Shown: in pieces, positions 55,845 to 64,000 of the stretch
Layout: each line of letters begins with the position of its first letter
Numbering within the stretch: the first letter of the stretch is position 1
Program-made: the position numbers and the translations under genes
The notes under the pieces: generated by a model
What the model was told of the DNA's origin: nothing
What the model saw: only the letters and a program-made list of their open reading frames with translations
The model's database searches: none
Origin: Sphingobium xenophagum NBRC 107872
GTDB taxonomy: Bacteria; Pseudomonadota; Alphaproteobacteria; Sphingomonadales; Sphingomonadaceae
Assembly: GCF_000367345.1 (NCBI RefSeq)
Contig: NZ_BARE01000014.1
Location: 1 to 64,000 of the forward strand
Direction of reading: 5' to 3'
DNA: 64,000 nt

Positions 55845-56079
55845 TGCGACCCCCATTATATTTCCGGCGACACCCATTGGTTCGCTCCCTTGTTCAATCC
55901 CCGTGCCATTTCAACGCTTTGACGGGGTTGGCGGCATGCGAGGGTGAACAGGTCATTAGCCAAGTCCCACGATGGGACAAACATCCCGCAACGGCACGGC
56001 CAGTCCCGAAACGACGCCCGTGGCCCTGTGACAGCAAAGCCGCTGGCCTTGTCGCATCGTCCATGGCAAGGGGCTGCGC

Positions 56080-56253
56080 ATGAGCAATGACAGGAAAGAA
56101 CCGACCGGCGCGGGCGCGATCATCGCCCTCCTCATCCTGGGGGGGGCGATCATTGGCGGGATGATGGGCCAGCCCAGCATCGGCCTGCTGGCGGGCGTGG
56201 CCGCTGGCGTGCTGATCGCCGTGCTGTTGTGGCTGCGCGACCGGCGCAAATAA
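56080..56253 (+). CDS. Small two-helix membrane protein
   Basis: 57 residues, starting MSNDRKEPTGAGAIIALLIL; two glycine-rich hydrophobic helices (AIIALLILGGAIIGGMMG and LLAGVAAGVLIAVLLWL) separated by QPSIG, then a basic end RDRRK. No known family. It precedes the sugar dehydrogenase by 60 nt on the same strand. The length and hydrophobicity are those of small sphingomonad membrane proteins. Confidence 0.66.
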   Translation: MSNDRKEPTGAGAIIALLILGGAIIGGMMGQPSIGLLAGVAAGVLIAVLLWLRDRRK

Positions 56254-56313
56254 GCGTCGAAACTGCCGCCCATCCACCTTGCCCGATGCGGCACGGCGAC
56301 ATAGATGTGGGGG

Positions 56314-57639
56314 ATGAACAAGCATCTGATCGCCCTCCCCCTCGTCGTCCTCACGCTGGCCGGCGGCGCATTCCTCTATCTTGCGCAAGGGGACACGGCC
56401 CAGTTGCCACCCGGCGCGGACACGGGGCGCGAACCGGTATTCACCGGACCGCGCAGCGAGATGATCCCGACGGTCAATATCGCCGAAGTAAAGCCCTGGA
56501 CCGCTGGCGAAGCGCCGGTGCCCGCCAAGGGGCTGGCCGTCGCCCGTTTTGCCGACGGACTGTCCCATCCCCGCTCCATGCTGCGCCTGCCCAATGGCGA
56601 TGTGCTGGTGGCCGAAACCAACAGCCCGCCCCGCCCGACCGGCGGCATCGTCAACCGGGTGATGAATTATTTGATGAACAAGGCGGGCGCTGGCGATCCA
56701 TCGCCAAACCGCATCTCGCTGCTGCGCGACGCCGATGGCGACGGGCGGGCCGAAACCAGGACAGCCTTCCTGACCGGGTTGAATTCGCCCTATGGCATGG
56801 CGCTGCTGGGCAATACGCTGTTCGTGGCCAACACGAACGCGCTGATGGCCTTCCCCTACAAGCCGGGCGATACGAAGATCAGCGCACCGGGCCGCAAGAT
56901 ATTGAACCTGCCCGCGCAGGCCCCCAACATGCACTGGACGCGCAGCCTGACCGTCAGCCCCGAAGGGATGCTCTATGTCGGCGTCGGGTCCAACAGCAAT
57001 ATCGGCGAAAACGGGCTGGAAACGGAAGCCAATCGCGCAGCGGTGCTGGAGGTCAATCCCAGGACCGGCGATTATCGCATCTGGGCGTCGGGCCTGCGCA
57101 ACCCGGTGGGCCTGGCCTTCGAACCCAAGAGCGGCGCGCTGTGGGGCGTAGTGAATGAGCGCGACATGCTGGGCAGTGACCTGGTGCCTGACTATCTGGC
57201 GCGGATCGAATTTGGCGGCTTCTATGGCTGGCCGTGGAATTATTGGGGCGGGTATGAGGATCGTCGTGTCCAGCCGCAGCGCCCGGAAATCCGCGAATAT
57301 ACCAAGCGTCCCGACTATGCGCTGGGCAATCATGTCGCCGCGCTGGGTCTGACCTTCGCTGACAAGGTGACGCTGGGCGCGCCCTATACCGACGGCGCGT
57401 TCGTCGGCCTGCATGGCAGCTGGAACCGCAAGCCTGCCGCAGGATATAAGGTGGTGTTTGTCGGCTTCACCGATGGCGAGGCGGGCAAGGCCAAGCCGGT
57501 CGATGTGCTGACCGGCTTCCTCGACCAGGATGGCAAGGCCCATGGTCGCCCGGTCGACGTGACCGCCGACGCCAAGGGCGCGCTGCTGGTCAGCGACGAT
57601 GTCGGCGGCGTGGTGTGGCGGGTGACGAAAGGGAAGTGA
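56314..57639 (+). CDS. PQQ-dependent sugar dehydrogenase family protein (YliI/sorbosone type)
   Basis: 441 residues. The N-terminal hydrophobic segment LIALPLVVLTLAGGAFLYLA is a signal or anchor. The rest is a six-blade beta-propeller of the GDH-B / soluble aldose-sugar dehydrogenase class (ARFADGLSHPRSMLRLPNGD; LTVSPEGMLYVGVGSNSN; WASGLRNPVGLAFEPKSG; VTADAKGALLVSDDVGGVVW). It may oxidise aldose sugars in the periplasm with PQQ; no PQQ biosynthesis genes are in the window. I start at the ATG at 56314, MNKHLIALP. Confidence 0.87.
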   Translation: MNKHLIALPLVVLTLAGGAFLYLAQGDTAQLPPGADTGREPVFTGPRSEMIPTVNIAEVKPWTAGEAPVPAKGLAVARFADGLSHPRSMLRLPNGDVLVAETNSPPRPTGGIVNRVMNYLMNKAGAGDPSPNRISLLRDADGDGRAETRTAFLTGLNSPYGMALLGNTLFVANTNALMAFPYKPGDTKISAPGRKILNLPAQAPNMHWTRSLTVSPEGMLYVGVGSNSNIGENGLETEANRAAVLEVNPRTGDYRIWASGLRNPVGLAFEPKSGALWGVVNERDMLGSDLVPDYLARIEFGGFYGWPWNYWGGYEDRRVQPQRPEIREYTKRPDYALGNHVAALGLTFADKVTLGAPYTDGAFVGLHGSWNRKPAAGYKVVFVGFTDGEAGKAKPVDVLTGFLDQDGKAHGRPVDVTADAKGALLVSDDVGGVVWRVTKGK

Positions 57640-57648
57640 TCCCCAGAT

Positions 57649-57879
57649 CCGTTCGCTTCGAGCGAAGTCGAGAAGCCTTGGCTAGTGGTCCGATTCTGAC
57701 ATTTGCTACCTTATGGGATAAGGCGTGTTCAAATGTCAGAATCTTTTCGGACCTCTAGCAATCTTTGATCCTAGTGGATTTTACGATTTTGACTTTTGCA
57801 GACCCATCCCAGCCGCCAGGGGATGCAAATGTCAAAATCAATCCACTAGACGTTTCTCGACTTCGCTCGAAACGAACGG
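57649..57879. repeat. Repeat family B palindrome interrupted by an inserted element
   Basis: The left arm (57649-57675) begins CCGTTCGCTTCGAGCGAAG; the right arm (57853-57879) is its complement, ending CGAAACGAACGG. In the intact copies at 7452-7525 and 27181-27255 the arms are 15-20 nt apart; here they are separated by the 168-bp element at 57682-57849. The repeat and its insert fill the space between the sugar dehydrogenase and the DUF815 gene (57640-57890). Confidence 0.88.
57682..57849. mobile_element. Double-hairpin element, copy 2 (putative non-autonomous mobile element)
   Basis: 168 bp, about 96% identical to 11783-11946 over the shared part. This copy has a complete left end, CTAGTGGTCCG, and ends CCACTAG, so the outer boundaries are 7-bp inverted repeats. 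Hairpin 1 is 57682-57757 and hairpin 2 is 57771-57849; both have the TGACATTTG / CAAATGTCA type core (one base altered in hairpin 2, GACTTTTGC). It lies in the loop of a family-B repeat. No coding sequence is conserved between copies. Confidence 0.86.
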
Positions 57880-57890
57880 ATATATGCTTG

Positions 57891-58706
57891 TTACACGCGC
57901 AACCCGTTGCGGCCCGCCAGTTCGACGACATATTGCCATGCCACCCGCCCGGACCGGCTGCCGCGCTGGGTCGACCATTGGACCGCCTCCATCGGATCGA
58001 AACAGATGCCAAGCTTGTCCGCATAGCCGCGCACGATCGCGACATAGGCGTCCTGATCGAGCGCGTGGAAGCCCAGGCTCAAACCGAACCGATCAGACAG
58101 CGCCATCCGGTCATCCACCACGTCGCGCGGATTGATCGGGTCATCCTGCTCCGACAGATGCCGGGGCACGATATGGCGGCGGTTCGACGTCACATAGAGC
58201 CGCACATTGGCCGGGCGCGCCGCCGTGCCCCCCTGCAACAAGGATCGCAGCGACCGGGCATCGCCCACCCCTTCGTCAAAGCCCAGATCGTCGAGGAACA
58301 GGATGAAGGGCCGGTTCGTGCCGCGCAGCAAAGAGAAAAGCGTGGGCAGGCTCGCCAGTTCGTCGATCGCGCATTGCAGCAGGGCGATGTCCCGGCCCTC
58401 CCGCTGCAACTGGCCGACGACGGACGCCACCACCGCCGACTTGCCCGTCCCGCGCGCGCCCCATAGCAGCACGTCATGCGCCGCGTGGCCCGCCGCATGA
58501 CGGCGGCTATTGTCGAGCAGCGCGCCCTTTTGCGCGTCGATCCCGGTCAGCAGGTCGTAATCCACCGGCGCGAATGCCTCCACCGCCCGGATAGCCCGAC
58601 CGTCCCATACATAAGCAGGCGACGCGGCAAGATCGGCGGACGGCGCGGGCGGCGGCGCGAGCCGTTCCAGCGCCTCGGCAATGCGGATGAGGAGATCGTC
58701 GGTCAT
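57891..58706 (-). CDS. ATP-binding protein, DUF815 family
   Basis: 271 residues. A P-loop ATPase of the AAA class: Walker A LLWGARGTGKSAVV (about residues 80-93), Walker B FILFLDDLGFDEG (about 133-145), sensor segment RLYVTSNRRHIVP. The DUF815 family is widespread in proteobacteria and of unknown role. It ends 11 nt from the repeat island and is divergent from the Sua5-type gene. Confidence 0.9.
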   Translation of the reverse strand: MTDDLLIRIAEALERLAPPPAPSADLAASPAYVWDGRAIRAVEAFAPVDYDLLTGIDAQKGALLDNSRRHAAGHAAHDVLLWGARGTGKSAVVASVVGQLQREGRDIALLQCAIDELASLPTLFSLLRGTNRPFILFLDDLGFDEGVGDARSLRSLLQGGTAARPANVRLYVTSNRRHIVPRHLSEQDDPINPRDVVDDRMALSDRFGLSLGFHALDQDAYVAIVRGYADKLGICFDPMEAVQWSTQRGSRSGRVAWQYVVELAGRNGLRV

Positions 58707-58842
58707 GCCGGGGACTTACCGGGCGAGCGACAGCGCGGCAAGCCATGGCGCGCCTCGCATCCGCTCCTCTCGTCAGCCCATGTCATGCGACTGACGCAAT
58801 GGCCTTTTACTCGGTCGGTTCGCCGTCTATATCGCGGGGGCC

Positions 58843-59799
58843 GTGACCATCCCAAATCCAGCCTATTCCACCCGATCCTGCCGCTACGGCGCAGAATCCC
58901 TGCGCGAGGCGGCGTTGCTGATCCGCGCTGGTGAACCAGTCGCGGTGCCCACCGAAACCGTCTATGGCCTGGCCGCCAATGCAACCGACAGCCACGCCGT
59001 CGCCGCCATCTACAGCGCCAAGGGGCGACCGAGTTTCAATCCGCTGATCGTCCATGTCGCCGACCGGACGATGGCCGAGCGGCTGGCGGATTTCTCGCCC
59101 GTCGCCAACAGTCTGGCGGATCGGTTCTGGCCGGGACCGTTGACGCTGGTGCTGCCGGTCCGGGCCGACAGCGGCCTCTCCCCGCTGGTGATGGCGGGCC
59201 TGCCCACGGTGGCGCTGCGCTTGCCAGCGCACCCCGCGATGCGCGCGCTGATCCGCGAAAGCGGACGGCCTCTTGCCGCGCCATCGGCCAATCGCAGCGG
59301 GTCGATCAGCCCGACACGGGCCGAGCATGTGCTGGCCAGCCTCAATGGCCGGGTGCGCTTGATACTGGATGAAGGGCCGACCAGCGAGGGCGTGGAATCG
59401 ACCATCGCCGCGCCGGAGCATGATCATGTGCGGCTGCTGCGCCCCGGTTCAGTGACGGCGGCGATGCTGGAGGAAGCGACCGGCCTGCCCATCCTGATCG
59501 GCAAGGGCGAAACGAAGATCGAAGCGCCGGGCCAGTTAGAAAGCCATTATGCGCCGTCCAAGCCGGTACGGCTCGACGCCATGCGGGCGGAGCGGGACGA
59601 ATATCTGATCGGCTTCGGCCTGATGCCCTGCCACATCAATCTCAGCCCGGAGGCGGACGTCCGGGAGGCGGCCGCCAATCTCTTCGCCGCGCTGCACATC
59701 GCCGACGCGAGCGCGCAGCAGCGCATCGCCGTCGCCCCCATCCCCGAAAGCGGGATAGGCGCGGCGATCAACGACCGGCTGAAACGCGCGGCGGCTTAG
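58843..59799 (+). CDS. L-threonylcarbamoyladenylate synthase, Sua5 type
   Basis: 318 residues. It makes threonylcarbamoyl-AMP from Thr, bicarbonate and ATP, the first step of the t6A modification of tRNAs reading ANN codons. The YrdC domain (about residues 15-205) has PVAVPTETVYGLAANATD, KGRPSFNPLIVHV and APSANRSGSISPT; the C-terminal Sua5 domain follows (LESHYAPSKPVRL). It starts with GTG at 58843, with CGGGGG upstream; an ATG is not available near. Confidence 0.94.
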   Translation: MTIPNPAYSTRSCRYGAESLREAALLIRAGEPVAVPTETVYGLAANATDSHAVAAIYSAKGRPSFNPLIVHVADRTMAERLADFSPVANSLADRFWPGPLTLVLPVRADSGLSPLVMAGLPTVALRLPAHPAMRALIRESGRPLAAPSANRSGSISPTRAEHVLASLNGRVRLILDEGPTSEGVESTIAAPEHDHVRLLRPGSVTAAMLEEATGLPILIGKGETKIEAPGQLESHYAPSKPVRLDAMRAERDEYLIGFGLMPCHINLSPEADVREAAANLFAALHIADASAQQRIAVAPIPESGIGAAINDRLKRAAA

Positions 59800-59850
59800 A
59801 GCGGCGCAATTCCACCTGCGGGGGTCGGGATTGCAGTCGAAAGTCGTTGT

Positions 59851-60117
59851 TTAATCGCAATTGTCGTAGCCAGCATCCCTGCACTGGCGGCGGCGTTCCT
59901 TGTCCGCCTTCTTGCGCGCCTTGCCATCACGCGCTTCCTGCTCGCGCATCTTGCGACCATAATTGCGGTCGGCCTCGTCCTGGCTGGTCGTTGCCCAGTC
60001 CGCCGCCTGCGCGCCCGCGCGCACCGGCATGGTGGCAATGTCCAGCGCCGTCTTGGCAATACAGCCGGGCAGAGCCAGCAGCATCAGCGGCGCGGCCAGC
60101 ATCATCATCTTGTTCAT
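59851..60117 (-). CDS. Small putative lipoprotein
   Basis: 88 residues. Start MNKMMMLAAPLMLLALPGC with lipobox Cys at residue 19. The mature part has an amphipathic helix, then a very charged segment (RNYGRKMREQEARDGKARKK) and a C-terminal CRDAGYDNCD with two cysteines. The ATG at 60117 is chosen because the upstream codons do not form a signal. Family unknown; found near msrA. Confidence 0.75.
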   Translation of the reverse strand: MNKMMMLAAPLMLLALPGCIAKTALDIATMPVRAGAQAADWATTSQDEADRNYGRKMREQEARDGKARKKADKERRRQCRDAGYDNCD

Positions 60118-60215
60118 CTTCAGTCCCCCGACGTGGTTCGCCGCCCTACTGGCATAGCCCATCTTAACCATAGCCTAAGCTGGCTACAAAAAGCGGTAAA
60201 GCACGTCGCGGAAAA

Positions 60216-60749
60216 TCAGGCGTCCATCTTTTCGGCAAAGCCCTTGCGCAACTTCGCGAGCTTGGGCGGGATCACTGCCATGCAATAGGGATTGCGGTCG
60301 CCGACCCGGTCCCAATATTGCTGATGATAATCCTCCGCCGGATACCAGGGGCCGTCCGGCTCGATCGTGGTGACGATTGCGTCGGCATGATCCGGCTGCG
60401 CCCGGCCGATCGCGGCCTTTGCCTCGGCCTCCTGCTCAGGAGAATGAGGGAAGATGGCGGATCGATATTGGGTGCCGACATCATTGCCCTGCCGGTTCAG
60501 CGTCGTCGGGTTATGCGTCGCAAAGAAAATGTCGAGCAGATCGGCATAGCTGATCACGTCGGGATCGAAACTGACGCGGATGGCCTCGGCATGGCCGGTC
60601 GTGCCGGAACAGACCTGTTCATAGGTCGGGTTGGGCCGCTCCCCGCCAATATAGCCGCTCTCGACGGCGCTCACGCCTTTCAGATTCTGATACACCGCCT
60701 CGGTACACCAGAAGCATCCACCTGCCAGCGTCGCGATTTCTTGCGCCAT
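60216..60749 (-). CDS. msrA: Peptide-methionine (S)-S-oxide reductase
   Basis: 177 residues. It repairs oxidised methionine. The active site is [10 protein letters not shown] (Cys12 nucleophile, Cys15), with [25 protein letters not shown] following and [10 protein letters not shown] near the end. Preceded by AAGGAAT at its ATG (60749). It lies 87 nt downstream of the acyl-CoA ligase gene on the same strand. Confidence 0.97.
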   Translation of the reverse strand: MAQEIATLAGGCFWCTEAVYQNLKGVSAVESGYIGGERPNPTYEQVCSGTTGHAEAIRVSFDPDVISYADLLDIFFATHNPTTLNRQGNDVGTQYRSAIFPHSPEQEAEAKAAIGRAQPDHADAIVTTIEPDGPWYPAEDYHQQYWDRVGDRNPYCMAVIPPKLAKLRKGFAEKMDA

Positions 60750-60836
60750 GATTATTCCTTCCAAACCTGATTAGTCCCCGCCGCCATTCGCCCGAACGGT
60801 GGCAGGGGCTATGCTTGGACATGCAGATAGGAAGGC

Positions 60837-62543
60837 TCAGGCCGCTGTTCCAGCCTCCGCAGCGCGCGCGGCCGCTTTCGCGCGTTCCTCGGCGACCAGT
60901 TCCTTGCGCGATAGCTTGCCGACCAGCGTGCGGGGCAGGTTCAGCCGCACCTCGACCTCGCACACCCGTTCATGCTTGCCCAGTTGCGGATTGAGCCAGT
61001 CCTTCAACGCCGCGCCGTCAATCTCCGCATCCTCGGCCAGCGTCACGAACGCCTTGGGCTGTTCGCCGCGGTAACGGTCGGGGATGCCGATGACCAGCGC
61101 CTCCTTGACCATCGGATGATGGTAGAGGACCGCCTCGACCTGGCTCGGAAACACTTTGAAGCCGCCAACGGCGATCATGTCCTTCAATCGGTCGACGATG
61201 CGGACATAGCCATCCTCGTCAATCTCGCCCACATCGCCGGTGCGGATGAAATCGCCGATAAAGACATCGGCGTCGGCATCCGGCCGGTTCCAATAGCCTT
61301 TCATGATCTGCGGCCCGGCGAACAGCAATTCGCCCGGCTCTCCGGGCGGCGGCGGCCTGGTAGGGTCTTCGCGATCCACCAGCTTCACCCGCGTCCCCGG
61401 CACCGGCTGTCCCACCGTCCCGGTCTTGTTCAGCCCCTCATAGGGATTGGAACAGACGATCGGGCTGGTTTCGGTGAGGCCATAACCTTCGATCAGCTTG
61501 GCGCCCGTCGCCGCCTCGAACCGTTGCCGCACTTCCAGCGGCAGCGGCGCACCGCCCGAAATACAGGCCCGCAGCGACGAAAAGTCGATGTTGCGGATCG
61601 CTGGATGATCCAGCAGCGCCTGGAACATGGTCGGCACGCCCGGCAGCGATGTCGCCTTGACCCGCTGCACCGCCGCCAGCACCTGCGCTGCGTCGAAACG
61701 GGGCAGCATGACCATCTCGCCGCCATTGATCACGGTGCGGTTGAGCGTGCAGGTATTGGCGAACACATGGAAGAAGGGCAGCACCGCGATGATGCGATCC
61801 TCCTCATTCGCGTGCGGGTCGATCGCCTGCGCCTGCCGCGCATTGGCGGTCAGATTCTGGTGGGTCAGCATCGCCCCCTTGGGCGTGCCTGTCGTCCCGC
61901 CTGTATATTGCAGCAGGGCGATGTCCCGCTCCGGGTCGATCGAGGGCACCGTGCAGTCGCCCGCATTGGCGATCAGCCTGTCATAGCGCAGCACGCGCGG
62001 ATCGTCCGGCAAGGGCACGGACTCGCTCGCCTTGAACAGGCGGAACAGCAGGGATTTGACCGGGGGCAGCATCTCCGCCACCGATCCGACCACCAGCTTC
62101 TCCAGGCTGCTATGCTCCAGCACTTCCAACGCGGTAGGAAGCAGCGCCTTGGCCGACAGGGTGAACAGGATTTTCGTCCCGCTATCCTCGACCTGATGTT
62201 CCAGTTCGGCAGCGGTGTAGAGGGGGGAGAAATTGACGACGATCGCGCCAGCGATCAGCGCGCCATAATAGGCCGCGACATAATGGGGCGTGTTGGGCAG
62301 ATACAGGCCCACCCGGTCGCCCTTTTGCACCCCCATCGCCTGCAAACCGCATGCAATGCGGCGGATTTGCCCGAACATCGTACCATAGCTGAACCGGCGA
62401 CCCATGAAATCGATCATCGGTGCATCGGGGTGGGCCAGCGCGCTGCTGGTGACCATCTCACCCATCGACAAAGGGGGGAATGTTCGTTCCCATACGGTGG
62501 GGTGCTGATAATGCTCCCGCCAGATTTTCTCTATGCTCTCCAT
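60837..62543 (-). CDS. Long-chain fatty-acid--CoA ligase
   Basis: 568 residues of the adenylate-forming superfamily. It activates fatty acids to acyl-CoA. The P-loop is LLQYTGGTTGTPKGAMLTHQ; the core motif YGLTETSPIVCSNP; the C-terminal domain hinge DRLKDMIAVGGFKVFPSQVE with the catalytic Lys (about residue 540, in LPRTLVGKLSRKELV). FadD-like by length and motifs. Terminates before msrA. Confidence 0.93.
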   Translation of the reverse strand: MESIEKIWREHYQHPTVWERTFPPLSMGEMVTSSALAHPDAPMIDFMGRRFSYGTMFGQIRRIACGLQAMGVQKGDRVGLYLPNTPHYVAAYYGALIAGAIVVNFSPLYTAAELEHQVEDSGTKILFTLSAKALLPTALEVLEHSSLEKLVVGSVAEMLPPVKSLLFRLFKASESVPLPDDPRVLRYDRLIANAGDCTVPSIDPERDIALLQYTGGTTGTPKGAMLTHQNLTANARQAQAIDPHANEEDRIIAVLPFFHVFANTCTLNRTVINGGEMVMLPRFDAAQVLAAVQRVKATSLPGVPTMFQALLDHPAIRNIDFSSLRACISGGAPLPLEVRQRFEAATGAKLIEGYGLTETSPIVCSNPYEGLNKTGTVGQPVPGTRVKLVDREDPTRPPPPGEPGELLFAGPQIMKGYWNRPDADADVFIGDFIRTGDVGEIDEDGYVRIVDRLKDMIAVGGFKVFPSQVEAVLYHHPMVKEALVIGIPDRYRGEQPKAFVTLAEDAEIDGAALKDWLNPQLGKHERVCEVEVRLNLPRTLVGKLSRKELVAEERAKAAARAAEAGTAA

Positions 62544-62592
62544 GGGGGAAGTCTATGGCCAACGGTCACTTTACGCAAGCGTCAACCTCAGC

Positions 62593-62632
62593 AAAAAGGC
62601 CGCACCGACTGCCCGGCGCGGCCCTGAAAAAA
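62593..62632 (-). terminator. Rho-independent terminator downstream of trcR
   Basis: On the minus strand, GGCCGC and GCGGCC arms (62618-62623 and 62598-62603) with a loop of about 14 nt and a TTTTT run. It lies 48-88 nt after the trcR stop. Confidence 0.85.
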
Positions 62633-62680
62633 TGCTGCATTGCGGCGACTTACGGCCAGTCGCCCAATGACGCTACGGCA

Positions 62681-63379
62681 TCAAACGCTGCCCTTGTTGT
62701 TGCTGAACGGATCAAGGATCGTGGCGATGCCCGAAATCAGTTCCGCCTCGCTGCGCAGCGCCTCATCAGCGCGCCGGGCATTGTCGTCACGCTCGCGCCG
62801 CAGCTCCTCGATCAGCGCCGCACGGTCGCCATCCAGCCGCGAATCGGCCGGCGCCTCGATGCCCAGCTTCTTGGCGGTCTTGGCCACCAGAGCGTCCAGT
62901 TCGCGCTGCGAACACAGACCCAGCGTCACCGGGTCCTTGGGCGTGATGTTGGAAATGTTCCAGTGGGTCCGGTCGCGGATCGCCGCGATGGTGGTGCGGG
63001 TGGTGCCGATCAGCTTGCCGATCGCGCCATCGGACACTTCGGGGTGATTGCGCAGGATCCAGGCGATGCCATCGGGCTTGTCCTGCCGCTTGGACACCGG
63101 CGTGTATCGCGGCCCCTTGGTGCGACGGACAGGCTCCGGGCCTTTCAGCATCTTCAGCTTATAGTCGGGATTCTGTTCGCCCTTGTGGATTTCTTCCATC
63201 GTGATTTCATGGGCGCGCACCGGGTCACGGCCGGTATATTTGGTGCTGGCGGTATCATCGGCGATCGCCTGCACTTCCAGGATGTGAAGCCCGCAAAATT
63301 CCGCAATCTGTTCAAAGCTCAGAGCGCTGTTGTCGACCAGCCAGCTGGCGGTCGCATGGGGCATGAGTGGCTGGGACAC
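62681..63379 (-). CDS. trcR: DUF1013 protein, TrcR-like cell cycle regulator
   Basis: About 232 residues. The family shows ALSFEQIAEFCGLHILEVQA (helix-turn-helix-like), TKGPRYTPVSKRQDKPDGIA, and the second helix-turn-helix VSDGAIGKLIGTTRTTIAAI. In Caulobacter the DUF1013 protein TrcR tracks with RNA polymerase and supports cell-cycle transcription; this is family knowledge. I start at GTG 63379, which has GGAGA 8 nt upstream; ATG 63364 is the alternative. Terminators lie on both sides. Confidence 0.9.
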   Translation of the reverse strand: MSQPLMPHATASWLVDNSALSFEQIAEFCGLHILEVQAIADDTASTKYTGRDPVRAHEITMEEIHKGEQNPDYKLKMLKGPEPVRRTKGPRYTPVSKRQDKPDGIAWILRNHPEVSDGAIGKLIGTTRTTIAAIRDRTHWNISNITPKDPVTLGLCSQRELDALVAKTAKKLGIEAPADSRLDGDRAALIEELRRERDDNARRADEALRSEAELISGIATILDPFSNNKGSV

Positions 63380-63395
63380 GGGAACATTCTCCGGC

Positions 63396-63431
63396 ACAAA
63401 AACGATAAGGGCCGCCCAAGCAGGGCGGCCG
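63396..63431 (-). terminator. Rho-independent terminator of the glycosyltransferase gene
   Basis: GGCCGCCC (63410-63417) and GGGCGGCC (63423-63430) arms with an AAGCA loop. On the minus strand CTTATCGTTTTT follows. It lies about 50 nt after the stop of the gene at 63480. Confidence 0.85.
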
Positions 63432-63479
63432 CGACCGTCTGGAGATAGTCGATCATGCCCGTTCGAGCAAGGAAAAGCG

Positions 63480-64000
63480 TCAGGCCGCGCTGTCCAGCCC
63501 CAACCGGTCGATGGTGTGCAGTCCCGCCAGGAACTCGCGCGCGCTGCGTTCCCAGCTAAAGCTGCGGCCATAGGCGGCACAGGCCGCCCGGTCGCAGGCC
63601 AGCGCAGTGGCGATCGCCTGCCCCAGATCCTCCGACAGCGCGCCGCATTCGGGGGTCACGATATCGACCGGCCCGGTGACGGGATAGGCCGCGACCGGCG
63701 TGCCGCAGGCCAGCGCCTCTATCATCACCAGGCCGAACGTGTCGGTGCGGCTCGGAAAAACGAACACATCGGCCCCGGCATAGGCGCCTGCCAGCGTCTC
63801 GCCGAACAATGGCCCCATGAACAGCGCTTCGGGATAGCGCCGCTCCAGCGATGCGCGCGCCGGGCCGTCGCCGACGACCACCTTGGTGCCGGGATGATCG
63901 GTCGCCAGAAAGGCTTCCAGATTCTTCTCCACCGCCACCCGGCCAACCGCCAGCATGATCGGCCGGGGCAGATCGGCGAACAGGGCGGGCGGCTGCGCGT
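63480..64000 (-). CDS. Group 1 (GT4-type) glycosyltransferase, truncated by the window edge
   Basis: The C-terminal 173 residues are visible; the start lies beyond 64000. It is a GT-B enzyme: LPRPIMLAVGRVAVEKNLEA, then VVVGDGPARASLE, the nucleotide-sugar site FVFPSRTDTFGLVMIEALAC and GTPVAAYPVTGPVD. It resembles glycosyltransferases (MgtA-type alpha-mannosyltransferase and similar) that transfer sugar to lipids or diacylglycerol. Donor and acceptor are unknown. trcR is 101 nt downstream on the same strand. Confidence 0.88.
   Translation of the reverse strand, partial: AQPPALFADLPRPIMLAVGRVAVEKNLEAFLATDHPGTKVVVGDGPARASLERRYPEALFMGPLFGETLAGAYAGADVFVFPSRTDTFGLVMIEALACGTPVAAYPVTGPVDIVTPECGALSEDLGQAIATALACDRAACAAYGRSFSWERSAREFLAGLHTIDRLGLDSAA

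Overview
The window reads as the chromosome of an alphaproteobacterium, most likely a member of the Sphingomonadaceae (Sphingobium or Sphingomonas type). The grounds are high-GC coding sequence throughout, alphaproteobacterial cell-cycle genes (an RcdA/DUF1465 protein, a TrcR/DUF1013 protein), a DksA of the zinc-free alphaproteobacterial type, a VPAPP-type C-terminal sorting tail, and several families of short palindromic intergenic repeats. I see no rRNA, tRNA, CRISPR array, prophage or complete insertion sequence. Genus is inference.

Layout. 1-6.5 kb, minus strand: carA, rraB, a small lipoprotein gene, carB, greA and a rhomboid protease, tightly packed. 6.5-11.6 kb, plus strand: a GatB/YqeY protein, a GIY-YIG protein, dnaG and rpoD. 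11.6-12.2 kb is a repeat island. 12.2-17.2 kb, plus strand: an unknown protein, a MoxR ATPase, a GFA-fold protein, an exported unknown protein and an MHS-type transporter with a large periplasmic insert. 17.2-21.4 kb: putA with a divergent Lrp-type regulator. 21.4-27.2 kb: a hexuronate module (uxuB, uxaC, a hexuronate MFS transporter gene broken by one stop codon) divergent from a LacI-type regulator, with a palindromic operator between them. 27.3-33.2 kb: purB, an EF-hand protein, a sugar porter with a mutarotase, a LapA-like protein and pyrF. 33.2-42.6 kb, mostly minus strand: an outer-membrane barrel, tamB-tamA, rcdA behind a candidate CtrA box, two YdcH-type small proteins, a PilZ protein and dksA. 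43-44.1 kb: a very serine-rich surface protein. 44.3-50.5 kb: a host-attachment-family protein, then serS, surE, an NlpD-like lipoprotein, a potassium channel and rimO. 50.5-57.6 kb: lipoproteins, an M17 aminopeptidase, a MarR regulator, an NlpC/P60 protein, argC, small proteins and a PQQ-type sugar dehydrogenase. 57.6-64 kb: a second repeat island, a DUF815 ATPase, a Sua5-type protein, msrA, an acyl-CoA ligase, trcR and the end of a glycosyltransferase gene that runs off the window.

The most unusual signal is a roughly 165-bp element made of two related, mutually inverted, bulged hairpins, found twice (11783-11946 and 57682-57849). Each copy lies in the loop between the two arms of a different, older palindromic repeat (family A at the first site, family B at the second). 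Removing the first copy restores a host loop of 33 nt, against 32 nt in the intact family-A copy at 50587-50676. This looks like a small non-autonomous mobile element that prefers the centre of REP-like palindromes. The same family-B palindrome also forms the C-terminal end of the GIY-YIG coding sequence.

Among the metabolic genes, hexuronate breakdown and a sugar porter/mutarotase pair may share one LacI-type regulator, since both upstream regions carry the half-site TGATAGCG. Two small genes (rraB and an AT-richer lipoprotein gene) sit between carA and carB with overlapping start and stop codons.
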